This document shows positions 35,101 through 42,505 of a stretch of 64,000 nt of DNA, piece after piece (the first letter of the stretch is position 1; each line of letters opens with the position of its first letter). The notes beneath the pieces were generated by a model that was not told where the DNA came from, made no database searches, and saw only the letters and a list, made by a program, of their open reading frames with translations. The position numbers and the translations under genes are program-made. The stretch is taken from the NCBI RefSeq assembly GCF_026625125.1, contig NZ_CP113097.1, forward strand, positions 3,286,001-3,350,000, given 5' to 3'. The DNA is from Pseudomonas putida. GTDB lineage: Bacteria; Pseudomonadota; Gammaproteobacteria; Pseudomonadales; Pseudomonadaceae.

Positions 35101-35282
35101 CCATCGCCACTGGCGCCAGCTCGGCGAGCCAGCAGGCGATTGGCACCGGGGTGATCGGCGGGATGCTCAGCGCCACATTGGCCGTGGTGTTCGTGCCGGT
35201 GTTCTTCGTGGTGGTGATGCGCCTGGCTCCCACCCGTCATGAAACGCCCGGGGCTAAGGTGGCAAGGGGCGACAATACGTGA
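32154..35282 (+). CDS. RND multidrug efflux pump, inner-membrane subunit (AcrB/MexB type)
   Basis: This 1042-residue transporter has the standard hydrophobe/amphiphile efflux layout: an N-terminal helix (FFIDRPVFAWVVALFILLAG), two large periplasmic loops, and twelve helices in total. The proton-relay motif in TM4 is present (GILVDDAIVVVENVER, with the Asp-Asp pair), as are the PGASAATLDE and LPTAFLPTEDQG landmarks. It exchanges drugs for protons and works with the fusion protein encoded just upstream. No outer-membrane channel gene follows, so a shared TolC/OprM-type channel would be used. The substrate cannot be deduced. The gene is followed by HU on the other strand. Confidence 0.93.
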   Translation: MPQFFIDRPVFAWVVALFILLAGALAIPQLPVAQYPNVAPPQVEIYAVYPGASAATLDESVVSLIEQELNGADNLLYFESQSSLGSATITATFEPGTNPDLAQVDVQNRLKVVESRLPRPVTQQGLQVEKVSTGFLLLGTLTSEDGSLDETALSDILARNVMNEVRRLKGVGKAQLYGSERAMRIWIDPGKLIGFSLTPNDVANAIAAQNAQVAPGSIGDLPARSTQEITANVVVKGQLSTPEEFAAIVLRANPDGSTVTIGDVARVEIGAQEYQYGTRLNGKPASAFSVQLAPGANAMQTATLVRAKMQELSVYFPEGVRYDIPYDTSPFVKVSIQQVISTLFEAMLLVFAVMFLFLQNLRCTLIPTLVVPVALMGTFAVMLALGFSVNVLTLFGMVLAIGILVDDAIVVVENVERIMAEEGLPPKAATRKAMGQISGAIIGITLVLVAVFLPMAFMKGSVGVIYQQFSLSMAVSILFSAFLALSLTPALCATLLKPVAQGGHHQRKGFFGWFNRSFDRVSDGYQRWVVQALKRSGRYLLVYGLLLAVLGYGFSQLPTAFLPTEDQGYTITDIQLPPGASRMRTEQVAAQIEAHNAQEPGVGNTTVILGFSFSGSGQNAALTFTTLKDWAERGADDSAQAIAERASAAFSRIRDAVAFSVLPPPIDGLGESTGFEFRLQDRGGMGHAALMAARDELLAGAASSKILVNVREASLAESPQVQLEIDRRQANALGISFADIGAVLDTAVGSNYVNDFPNQGRMQRVVVQAAGDQRSQVEDLLKIHVRNSSGKMVPLGAFVQAKWVSGPVQLTRYNGYPAVSISGEPAAGYSSGEAMAEVERLVAQLPAGAGLEWTGLSLQERLSGSQAPLLMALSLLVVFLCLAALYESWSIPTAVLLVVPLGVLGAVLAVTLRGMPNDVFFKVGLITLIGLSAKNAILIIEFAKGLVDQGVEPFDAAVQAARLRLRPIVMTSLAFILGVVPLAIATGASSASQQAIGTGVIGGMLSATLAVVFVPVFFVVVMRLAPTRHETPGAKVARGDNT

Positions 35283-35363
35283 GACCAGTGGGGCTGCATC
35301 GCCAGCCCCCTTGGTCACCGCTCTACTGGGCGGCGCGAGCAGCTAATGACGGTTCGGATCCTG

Positions 35364-35636
35364 TTACGCCACGGCGTCTTTCAACTTTTTCCCAGCCTTG
35401 AATTTGACAACGGGGGCCGCCTTGATGTTGATCTCTTCACCCGTCCTAGGGTCACGCCCCTTGCGCCCTGCACGTACATCGCGTTTGAAAGTGCCAAACC
35501 CAACTAGCTTGATCTCCCCGTCTTTTTTCAATGACTTATTAAAGGCTTCGATCATGGCGTCGACAACTTTGCTAGCTTGGGCCTTGGTAAGGTCAGCTTT
35601 ATCTGCTACCTGGGCAATCAATTCAGTTTTATTCAT
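35364..35636 (-). CDS. HU-family DNA-binding protein
   Basis: This 90-residue histone-like protein matches HU along its length: MNKTELIAQVADKADLTKAQ at the start, VGFGTFKRDVRAGRKGRDPRTG in the DNA-binding arm with the conserved proline and arginines, and KFKAGKKLKDAVA at the end. HU dimers bend and compact DNA and assist replication and transcription. The ATG at 35636 has GGAG eight bases upstream. It stands alone. Pseudomonads carry several HU genes, so this may be a secondary copy (HupN-like); the paralogue cannot be fixed from the sequence alone. Confidence 0.92.
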   Translation of the reverse strand: MNKTELIAQVADKADLTKAQASKVVDAMIEAFNKSLKKDGEIKLVGFGTFKRDVRAGRKGRDPRTGEEINIKAAPVVKFKAGKKLKDAVA

Positions 35637-35815
35637 GTCCTTGCTCCTTGGCGTAACGGAATGGGCCTGTGCATTGCCTGCCTCTGACTACCATTGAATG
35701 AAGATCGCCCTGTCAGCACAACTGGCAAATATGTCAGGTGGCGCTTACCGGTCAGCCTGGACAATTGCACTGCAGCGTGGGAGGGTGCGCTGGCCTATCT
35801 TCAGGAACCAGACCG

Positions 35816-36391
35816 ATGACCGAATCCCTGCCGCCCTTCACCACGTTGATCCTTGCCGGTGGCCGTGGTCAGCGCATGGGTGGCCGTGACAAGGGGCTGG
35901 TGCGTTGGCGTGGCGAGCCGCTGGTGGCGCATGTGCAGCGGGTGGTGCGCCCCCTTTGCGACGATGTGGTGATCTCCTGCAATCGCAATCACCAACTTTA
36001 TCGCCCGTTCGCCGACCAGCTGGTGTGCGATGCACAAGCAGACTTCCCCGGCCCGTTGGCCGGGGTGATTGCCGGCCTGACGGCGGCCAGGCATGCATGG
36101 GTGGTGGTGCTGGCGTGCGATGCACCGCTGATCGACCGCCGCCTGATCGAAGACCTGGTGCAGGTGGCAGTGGCCAATGACAGTGCGGCGATGGTGCGTC
36201 AGGGCGGGTATTGGCAACCGATGTTCAGCGTGCTGCCGCGCAGCGTGCTGCCGCTGCTGGAGCAGGCCTGGGCGGCGGGTGAGCGGAGTTTGCAGAAGGC
36301 CCTGTTGCTGGCGCCGCTGCAGGCCCTGGAATGCCCCGAGGGCGACCCGCGCTTGAACAATTTCAACAGCCCTGACCTGTTGCAGGGGTGA
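35816..36391 (+). CDS. mobA: Molybdenum cofactor guanylyltransferase
   Basis: This 191-residue protein attaches GMP to molybdopterin to make the MGD cofactor of DMSO-reductase-type enzymes. The GTP-binding loop LAGGRGQRMGGRDKGL is intact at about residues 13-28, followed by the lysine-containing LVRWRGEPL segment and the aspartate motif VVLACDAPLI. Length is normal for MobA. The ATG at 35816 with AGGA nine bases upstream was chosen; the frame extends upstream without a good start. It is divergent from the HU gene and followed by the curli-like operon. Confidence 0.92.
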   Translation: MTESLPPFTTLILAGGRGQRMGGRDKGLVRWRGEPLVAHVQRVVRPLCDDVVISCNRNHQLYRPFADQLVCDAQADFPGPLAGVIAGLTAARHAWVVVLACDAPLIDRRLIEDLVQVAVANDSAAMVRQGGYWQPMFSVLPRSVLPLLEQAWAAGERSLQKALLLAPLQALECPEGDPRLNNFNSPDLLQG

Positions 36392-36548
36392 GCCATTAGC
36401 CGACTGCACCAGCCCTGTCACCGGCAGCCGGCTAGTGCAGCATTGTTGATCCGGGCGTCGATTGCTTTGACGGAGCTGCCCTGCAAATGATCATCCCCAA
36501 TCCCCCAACCCTGGGGAACACAACCCACCGAAAACACCTCACCAAACC

Positions 36549-36583
36549 GCCACGTCCAAGCTGGAAGCCAGAGAATACGTGGC
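36549..36583. repeat. Inverted repeat upstream of the sigma54 promoter
   Basis: GCCACGT (36549-36555) and ACGTGGC (36577-36583) face each other across 21 bases, centred about 65 bases before the predicted transcription start. This could be an enhancer-binding-protein site. It is closer to the promoter than most such sites. The remainder of the gap from 36392 shows no gene. Confidence 0.35.
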
Positions 36584-36604
36584 CTTGAGCTTGTTTCAAA
36601 CTTT

Positions 36605-36619
36605 TGGCACGGCTGTTGC
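36605..36619 (+). promoter_or_regulatory. Sigma54 (RpoN) promoter of the curli-like operon
   Basis: TTGGCACGGCTGTTGCC contains TGGCAC, five bases and TTGC, matching the -24/-12 consensus at every conserved position. The expected start is near 36631, about 45 bases before the first gene. No enhancer-binding activator is encoded nearby. Confidence 0.75.
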
Positions 36620-36675
36620 CGATCTCCTGTCAGACGCCCCAAGTCCATGGGCCCGTTTGCAGGAGAAAATGACTC

Positions 36676-38004
36676 ATGCACCGACCGATACCCACTCCGC
36701 TGGCAGTGGCGATTTTCGCCAGCATGCTCCAGCTCCCGGCTCAAGCAGCGCTGTACGCTGTCGACCCCGGGCCCTATGACCCCGCCAATGGCAATTTCGC
36801 CGCCTGGTATCAGGATACCCACGGGCGAACCCTTGACCTGTGCCTGACCAAGACCGTCAGCTCACGTGCTGCCGGCGCCCCTGGTGCACCGGCATACATG
36901 TGTACGCTGCTGCCGACGCCGGGTGTATTCGACGACACCCAGCCCATCGTGTTTCCCAGCAACTTCCCCGACGAAGCCTTCTGGTTCACCGCCGACGCCG
37001 CCATCGTCGATGCCGCCCGCGGCATCGACCTGAGTTACGGCACGGCGATCGAAGCGGCGTTCGCCGCCGAGGAGCCGGTCGAGGGCGACCAGGTCAGCTT
37101 CGCCCGGGTGCGTATCCGCGTCGATGTGCCGACCGCCGGCACCTACATCGTCACGCACCCCTACGGCGTGGACGTGTTCGACGTGCCCGCCGCCGGCGAT
37201 CGGGCGATCAATATGACCCGCGATATCGGCATCGCCGGTGCTGGTGATTTCAGCGGCGCGCTAAAAGGTGACGTGGGGCCGTTCCTGCGCAGCGTCAACG
37301 GCCCCTACACCGAAGGCAGCGAGCGCTTCATCGGCGACCCGAACCTGGAGGAGCCCGTCACCGGCAGCCCGTACAACACCAACTACGTACGTATCGAGGG
37401 CCCCGGCGGCATAGACCTGCGCACCGAGCTGTTCTCGATCTCCGGCAAGCTCTCCGACGTTGCCCGGCCAACCCCGCTGATGCCACTGCGCAGTACCTAC
37501 TCGCGGCATACCGAGGACGGCGACCTGCGTGCCCAGCAGGATGTGTTCGTCATGGCCCCGCCGCCACCGGCCACCGTGACCCTGACCAGCCAGACGCCAA
37601 ACCTGAGCCTGACCGAAGCCAACAGTACCGGCGCCTGGTATGCCCAGTCCGTCCTCAACCCGCTGTTGCCGACTTCGCTGACACTGACCGCTGACAACAG
37701 TGTGGCGATCCCCACCAGCAGCCTGGCCACCGTCAATCTGCCGCTGACCGATCTGGTGACCATCACCCGTGCCGAATTCAGCCTGGCCAGCGGCCAGCTG
37801 ACCCTGGTGGCCAGCTCCAGTGACGAGACCAGCCCCCCAGTCCTCACCGCCCACACCGGCAACGGCGCGCTGATCGGCGACCTGGCGGGCAGTGGTGCAG
37901 TGAAAACGCTGAGCACCTCGCTCTCCCCCATCCCTCCGGCCACGGTGCAGGTCACCAGTGCCAACGGCGGTAGCGACAGCGAAGACGTGGTGCTGGTGCC
38001 ATGA
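36676..38004 (+). CDS. Secreted curli-locus protein, short form of a two-member family
   Basis: This 442-residue protein has a signal peptide (AIFASMLQLPAQA, cleavage near 24). The mature N-terminus carries YAVDPGPYDPANGNFAAWYQ, then GAPGAPAYMCTLLPTPGVFD and VFPSNFPDEAFWF. A later block reads TYIVTHPYGVDVFDVPAAG, then INMTRDIGIAGAGDFSGAL and FIGDPNLEEPVTGSP. The next gene has all these blocks in the same order. Cysteines flank the GAPGAP block in both proteins and could form a disulfide. There is no membrane anchor. A start at 36676 has AGGAG ten bases upstream. It is the first gene after the sigma54 promoter and precedes curlin genes, so a role in fibre assembly or as a surface adhesin is inferred. 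I do not recognise a named function. Confidence 0.72.
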   Translation: MHRPIPTPLAVAIFASMLQLPAQAALYAVDPGPYDPANGNFAAWYQDTHGRTLDLCLTKTVSSRAAGAPGAPAYMCTLLPTPGVFDDTQPIVFPSNFPDEAFWFTADAAIVDAARGIDLSYGTAIEAAFAAEEPVEGDQVSFARVRIRVDVPTAGTYIVTHPYGVDVFDVPAAGDRAINMTRDIGIAGAGDFSGALKGDVGPFLRSVNGPYTEGSERFIGDPNLEEPVTGSPYNTNYVRIEGPGGIDLRTELFSISGKLSDVARPTPLMPLRSTYSRHTEDGDLRAQQDVFVMAPPPPATVTLTSQTPNLSLTEANSTGAWYAQSVLNPLLPTSLTLTADNSVAIPTSSLATVNLPLTDLVTITRAEFSLASGQLTLVASSSDETSPPVLTAHTGNGALIGDLAGSGAVKTLSTSLSPIPPATVQVTSANGGSDSEDVVLVP

Positions 38005-38036
38005 ACAGACAAAGGCTCCGCCTTCAAGGAGGCAGC

Positions 38037-40268
38037 ATGAACACTTGGCAACGCCGTGCGCTGTTGGCCGCCGGTTTCTCCCTCACTGTGACCAGCGCGG
38101 CGTGGGCCGCACTGTCGGAGGTAGACCCGGGCCCCTACACCTTTGCCACCGGTGGTTACCCGATGTGGTACAAGGACGCCGACAACCTGTCCCTGGAGCT
38201 GTGCCAGTCGCGCGCTACCAGCACGCGGGCCCCGGGTGCGCCGGGCGCACCCGCTTACATGTGTACCCTGTTGCCTGAACCGGGTGTCTACGACGACGCG
38301 TTGCCCCTGGTGTTCCCCGACAACTGGCCCCCAGAGATGTTCTGGTTCCTGGCTGAAACCTCGATCCCGCAGGTTGGCAACAGTGGCTATGAGCTGGAAG
38401 TCTACGTCGCAGGCCTGGAAGCGGCTTTCGCGGCGGAAAACCCGGTAGACGGTGACCAGCAAAGCTTTGCCCGTATCCGCATCCGCGCCTCGGTCCCGAC
38501 TACCGGCACCTATGTCATCACCCACCCATACGGTGTAGAGACGGTCAACGTGACCGCCGCCGGTCGGCGGGCGATCAACATTACCCGCGACATCGGTATC
38601 GGCGCCCCGGGGGTCTTCAGCGGAGCGCTCAATGGCAACCTCGGGCCGTGGCTGCGCGGCGTCGGTGGCCCTTATACCGAAGTCAACCCGGACACCGGGG
38701 CCAGCGAAACCTTCATCGGCGACCCGAACCTCACCGAGGCCGTCACCGGTAGCCCGTTCAACACCAACTTCGTACGCATCCAAGGGCCGGCCGGGACCAT
38801 CCAGACCAACGTGTTCACCGTATCGGGCAAGGTACTTGACCAGCGTGCGCAAACGCCGGTCACCCTGGAGCGCGCCACCTACTCGCGCAACGGTGCCGGC
38901 ACCCGGATCGAAGTCTTCGCCAAGGCGCCGAACGACGCTGATGTGTGCATGCGCAACGGCCTGGCCTTGGTCGGAACGCCGCCCTCGCCCTGCCAGTTCA
39001 GCCTGCTTGCGGATAACAACGGGCTGTTCTTCACCCAGCAATTGAGCCAGATCGCGCCGCCGCCAGTGGTGGTGGTGACCGGCAGCACGGCTACCGGTGG
39101 CACACGCCCCACTTCGCTGTCGAGCAAGCTGACAGACGTGGTGAAAGTGGACACTGCGCGCTACGACTGGACCAACAAGCGCCTGGTGATCGAAGCGCGC
39201 TCCAGCGACGAGGTCGTAGTCCCGGATCTGGTTGCCCAAGGCTATGGCCGCCTGTCCAAATCCGGCACCCTGCAGAGCCTGACCGTCAACGACCTCAGCC
39301 AGCCGCCAGCCACTGTCACCATCAAGTCCGCCCATGGCGGCAGCGATGTGGAACCGGTGATCGTGGTCGGCAATGCGCCCGTCGAAGCCGAAAACCAGGC
39401 GCCGCTGGCCCAGGCCGATACCGGCAGTACCAGCGTCGGTGTGCCGCTGACCCTCAACCTGTTGCAGAACGACAGCGACCCGGACGGTGACGTGCCGCTG
39501 ACCATCAGCGACCTGACCCAACCAGGTAACGGCCTTGGCGGTGTCGTGCTCAACGGCACGACGTCGGTCACCTACACCCCGCCGGCCGGCGCCACGCAAC
39601 CCCTGGTCGCCACCTTCAGCTATCAGGCGATGGACGCCAAGGGCCTGAAGTCCACCCCGGCCACCGTGACCGTGAACGTGGCGCCGAACCAGCCGCCAAC
39701 CGTGGCCGCCCAGACCGTCGCGACACTGGGCGTGCCCCTGAGCATCAACGTACTGGCAGGCGCCGCCGACGCGGAAGGCAACGCGCCACTGGTGGTGGAC
39801 AACGTCACGCAACCCGCTGCCGGCCGCGGAACGGTCAGTACCGACGGCAGCACGGTGACCTACACGCCACCGGCGACGGTCACCGCGGCGTTCACCACCA
39901 CCTTCACCTACCAGGTGCGTGACTCGATCGGTGCGCTGTCCAACCCCGGCACCGTCACCGTCAACGTGTCGCCACGCCCGGCTGCTGAAACCTTCGCGGT
40001 CACCGCGGCGACGGTCACCGCGCGCTCCAATAACCGCTTCAACTGGGACATCAGCGGTACCTCGTCGGTGACCACCGGCAACACCGTCACCGTGCGCGTG
40101 AGCACCACCACGGGTGAGCAGGTCCTCGGCACCGTCACGGTACCGGTGACCGGACGCTGGCGCCTGGCAGTGGGCAACAGCACCACGCTGATCCCGACTG
40201 CCGCGCCTACGGCAACCGTAACCAGCAGCCAAGGCACCACACGCACAGTCAACGTCGCGGTGCGCTAA
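38037..40268 (+). CDS. Secreted curli-locus protein, long form with Ig/cadherin-like repeats
   Basis: This 743-residue protein has a signal peptide (GFSLTVTSAAWA, cleavage near 24) and an N-terminal region of about 440 residues homologous to the upstream gene (APGAPGAPAYMCTLLPEPGV, ITHPYGVETVNV, FIGDPNLTEAVTGSPFNTN). It then adds two Ig/cadherin-like repeats of about 95 residues (NQAPLAQADTGSTSVGVPLT, NDSDPDGD, and NQPPTVAAQTV) and a final threonine-rich beta domain. Such repeats are common in bacterial adhesins. The ATG at 38037 with AAGGAGG five bases upstream is clearly better than the ATG at 38001 that overlaps the upstream stop. It ends 15 bases before csgB. Function is inferred only from context. 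Confidence 0.75.
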   Translation: MNTWQRRALLAAGFSLTVTSAAWAALSEVDPGPYTFATGGYPMWYKDADNLSLELCQSRATSTRAPGAPGAPAYMCTLLPEPGVYDDALPLVFPDNWPPEMFWFLAETSIPQVGNSGYELEVYVAGLEAAFAAENPVDGDQQSFARIRIRASVPTTGTYVITHPYGVETVNVTAAGRRAINITRDIGIGAPGVFSGALNGNLGPWLRGVGGPYTEVNPDTGASETFIGDPNLTEAVTGSPFNTNFVRIQGPAGTIQTNVFTVSGKVLDQRAQTPVTLERATYSRNGAGTRIEVFAKAPNDADVCMRNGLALVGTPPSPCQFSLLADNNGLFFTQQLSQIAPPPVVVVTGSTATGGTRPTSLSSKLTDVVKVDTARYDWTNKRLVIEARSSDEVVVPDLVAQGYGRLSKSGTLQSLTVNDLSQPPATVTIKSAHGGSDVEPVIVVGNAPVEAENQAPLAQADTGSTSVGVPLTLNLLQNDSDPDGDVPLTISDLTQPGNGLGGVVLNGTTSVTYTPPAGATQPLVATFSYQAMDAKGLKSTPATVTVNVAPNQPPTVAAQTVATLGVPLSINVLAGAADAEGNAPLVVDNVTQPAAGRGTVSTDGSTVTYTPPATVTAAFTTTFTYQVRDSIGALSNPGTVTVNVSPRPAAETFAVTAATVTARSNNRFNWDISGTSSVTTGNTVTVRVSTTTGEQVLGTVTVPVTGRWRLAVGNSTTLIPTAAPTATVTSSQGTTRTVNVAVR

Positions 40269-40283
40269 GGCCAGGAGAACGTC

Positions 40284-40760
40284 ATGAAACGCGTGCACCC
40301 ACTGCTGCTGTGCCTCGCCCTCGCCCTCGCCGGCCAGGTTCAGGCCGATGATCTGATGGACAACGCCGACCTCGCTGCCGGCAGCGACCTCGGTGACCCG
40401 GTGATCATCCGCCTGTTACCGGTAGGTGCCGGGCAAATGGCAGTGATCGAGCAGCTGGGTTCAGGCAACCGCGCCGCCCTCGACCAGAACGGCCAGGCGC
40501 TGCTGGGTCGCATCGTTCAGGCCGGGGGCGCGCAGGAAGCCTACATCCTGCAAGAAGGTAGTGACCTGATGGCCAGCATCAGCCAACAGGGAAATGGCAA
40601 CAGCGCGTCGATCCGCCAGAGCGGCACCAGCAACAACGCCAGCATCGAGCAGATCGGTAACGACAACAGCGCCAGCATCGTACAAGCCGGCTCGGGGCTG
40701 AGCAGTTCCGTGACCCAAGCCGGCGATGGCCAGCATGTTCAGATCACTCAATACCGATAG
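40284..40760 (+). CDS. csgB: Curlin minor subunit (CsgB-like nucleator)
   Basis: This 158-residue protein has a signal peptide (LLLCLALALAGQVQA, cleavage near 21) and curlin-type repeats over the last 100 residues: QLGSGNRAALDQNG, QQGNGNSASIRQSG, QIGNDNSASIVQAG and QAGDGQHVQI. The Q-x-G-x-x-N-x-A spacing is that of amyloid curli subunits. CsgB anchors and seeds CsgA fibres at the cell surface in E. coli. AGGAG lies six bases before the ATG. It is placed directly before the CsgA-like gene, as in other curli operons. Secretion needs CsgG and helpers CsgE/CsgF, none of which is in this window. Confidence 0.85.
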   Translation: MKRVHPLLLCLALALAGQVQADDLMDNADLAAGSDLGDPVIIRLLPVGAGQMAVIEQLGSGNRAALDQNGQALLGRIVQAGGAQEAYILQEGSDLMASISQQGNGNSASIRQSGTSNNASIEQIGNDNSASIVQAGSGLSSSVTQAGDGQHVQITQYR

Positions 40761-40776
40761 ACCTGGAGGCACCACC

Positions 40777-42222
40777 ATGTTCAAGCTCGCTCCCCTAAGT
40801 GCCGCTATCCTCCTGGCCGTGGCTGGCCAGGTCATGGCGGAGGACAGCACCTCGACCCAGTCGCAGACCGGCAACCAGAACATCGCCGAAGTCAGCCAGA
40901 CCGTCGCGCCTTTCGCCTCAGCCACCCAGACCCAGACCGGCAAGGGTCACAACCACCTGGCGGTGCAGGACACCAGCACCAGCCACATCGACCAGACCGC
41001 CAGTGGCTCGTACAACGCCGCCTACGGCGAGCAATTGTTCGAAAATGGCAGCCAGATCACCCAGCAAGCCGAGGGCACCTACAACGACGCCTTCGCCAGC
41101 CAGTCGTTGGGTGAAAACAACCAGGCGCTGCAGATGCAACAAGGCGCCGAGAACCGCTCGACCGTGTGGCAGGACACCCAGCTGGGCAGCCAGGCAACCA
41201 CCCAGCAAAGCGGCCAACGCAACGAAGCTTTCGTCGAACAGCTGTTCGGCGGCAGCAACAACAAAAGCCTGGTGAACCAGGACGGCCAGGACAACTATGC
41301 CGCTGCCGAACACCTGACGCACAACGACGGCAATATCGAGATCTACCAGCAAGGCAAGCAGAACTGGGCCTATGGCGACCAGCGCGACGGCACTGGCGGC
41401 TTCATCGGCATCGACCAGAACGGCACCGGCAACTCGGTGGAAGTCTGGCAGGACACTCAAGTCGGCAGCCAGGCCACCGTCAACCAGAATGGCCAGCTCA
41501 ACGAAGGCTATATCGACCAGAGCCTGGGCCAGGACAACACTGCCAGCCTCTATCAACAAGGCAAGTCCAACGCCAGCTGGTCCGATCAGTTCGAGACCAC
41601 CAACTCGACCACCAGCATTTCCCAGTCCGGCACCAGCAACCTGCACTACACCTACCAGACCGGTGACAACCAGAGCCTGACCGTGACCACTCAAGGCACC
41701 GGTAACAAGGTCATGGCCAGCAACTGGAAAGGCGAGAAACTGGGTGGGCAGTTCGGCAGCGACCAGACCGCCGTGATCAACCAGAAAGGCACGGAAAACA
41801 CCGTCAACCTGACCCAGAACGGTAGCCTGCAACTGGCCACCCTGGGCCAGAAAGGCACCAACAACTCGATGGAAACCAAGCAGGCCGACAGTAACAACGA
41901 GCTGTACTTCGAGCAGAACGGGGCCGACAACATTCTGATCGCTGACCAGCGCGGTATGGACAACTATGCCACCGGCGACACCACCGGCACCGCCAACACC
42001 ATCAACCTGGACCAGTCCGGCTACGCCAACCAGAGCTTCACCACCCAGCTCTACGGCAGTGGCAACAGCGCAACCATCAAGCAGGCCGACACCGCCAACG
42101 TCGCCTACGTGACACAGGGCGGCGCCGGCAACACGGCGTTGGTCGACCAAAGCGGCGCCAACCAGGCCGCCACCATCACCCAGATGGGCAACGGCAACAC
42201 AGCCACCGCTACTCAGCGCTAA
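40777..42222 (+). CDS. csgA: Curlin major subunit (long CsgA-like amyloid protein)
   Basis: This 481-residue protein has a signal peptide (AAILLAVAGQVMA, cleavage near 21) and a repeat domain covering almost all the rest. About twenty imperfect curlin repeats of 20-24 residues carry Q..G..N.A motifs, for example DQNGTGNSVEVWQDT, NQNGQLNEGYIDQS, NQKGTENTVNLTQNG and TQMGNGNTATATQR at the end. E. coli CsgA is about 150 residues with five repeats, so this form is about three times longer, as in other pseudomonads. GGAGG is seven bases before the ATG. It is the last gene of the operon, followed by a strong terminator. Confidence 0.85.
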   Translation: MFKLAPLSAAILLAVAGQVMAEDSTSTQSQTGNQNIAEVSQTVAPFASATQTQTGKGHNHLAVQDTSTSHIDQTASGSYNAAYGEQLFENGSQITQQAEGTYNDAFASQSLGENNQALQMQQGAENRSTVWQDTQLGSQATTQQSGQRNEAFVEQLFGGSNNKSLVNQDGQDNYAAAEHLTHNDGNIEIYQQGKQNWAYGDQRDGTGGFIGIDQNGTGNSVEVWQDTQVGSQATVNQNGQLNEGYIDQSLGQDNTASLYQQGKSNASWSDQFETTNSTTSISQSGTSNLHYTYQTGDNQSLTVTTQGTGNKVMASNWKGEKLGGQFGSDQTAVINQKGTENTVNLTQNGSLQLATLGQKGTNNSMETKQADSNNELYFEQNGADNILIADQRGMDNYATGDTTGTANTINLDQSGYANQSFTTQLYGSGNSATIKQADTANVAYVTQGGAGNTALVDQSGANQAATITQMGNGNTATATQR

Positions 42223-42235
42223 GCAGCTCCCCCTT

Positions 42236-42280
42236 GAACCGCAACGCTTCTCTCCCTGGCGTTGCGGTTCCTTTTTTTTT
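42236..42280 (+). terminator. Strong rho-independent terminator after the curli-like operon
   Basis: A 12-bp perfect stem (GAACCGCAACGC at 42236-42247 with its complement at 42259-42270), an 11-base loop and a run of nine T residues end the operon. Confidence 0.93.
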
Positions 42281-42505
42281 GTGCTGCACACCCCTGTCGA
42301 AACGCGTGGCACTCGCGCGGCAGATCCTTTTGAATGCCGATTAGCTGAACCTTTTATGCACTTTTCACTGCCTGATCTAGACTTTTCGCAACAAAACAGC
42401 AAGTTCAAGCCTGCGACAATCAGACTCAGAACATAATGTACCAACTTGTTAATTAGCTTGCTAAGGGCTTAAACTGCGCTCATTCCACCTGCTGAGATCC
42501 CTGGC
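42281..42505. other. Promoter region of the glucose dehydrogenase gene
   Basis: No gene is seen. The stretch is AT-rich near the gene and contains TTAGC-TT-GCTAA (42453-42464), a small palindrome that could be an operator, about 45 bases before the start codon. No convincing promoter hexamers were fixed. Confidence 0.35.

Noticed and set aside
37497..40298. Long minus-strand open frame of 933 residues
   Set aside because: It is the complement of the two curli-locus secreted proteins; high GC leaves antisense frames open. Composition is His/Arg/Gly-rich with no domain.
40800..42200. Regularly repeated DNA in the csgA region as a possible CRISPR or satellite
   Set aside because: The repeats are imperfect at DNA level, in frame, and encode the curlin Q..G..N pattern; there are no identical repeats with unique spacers.
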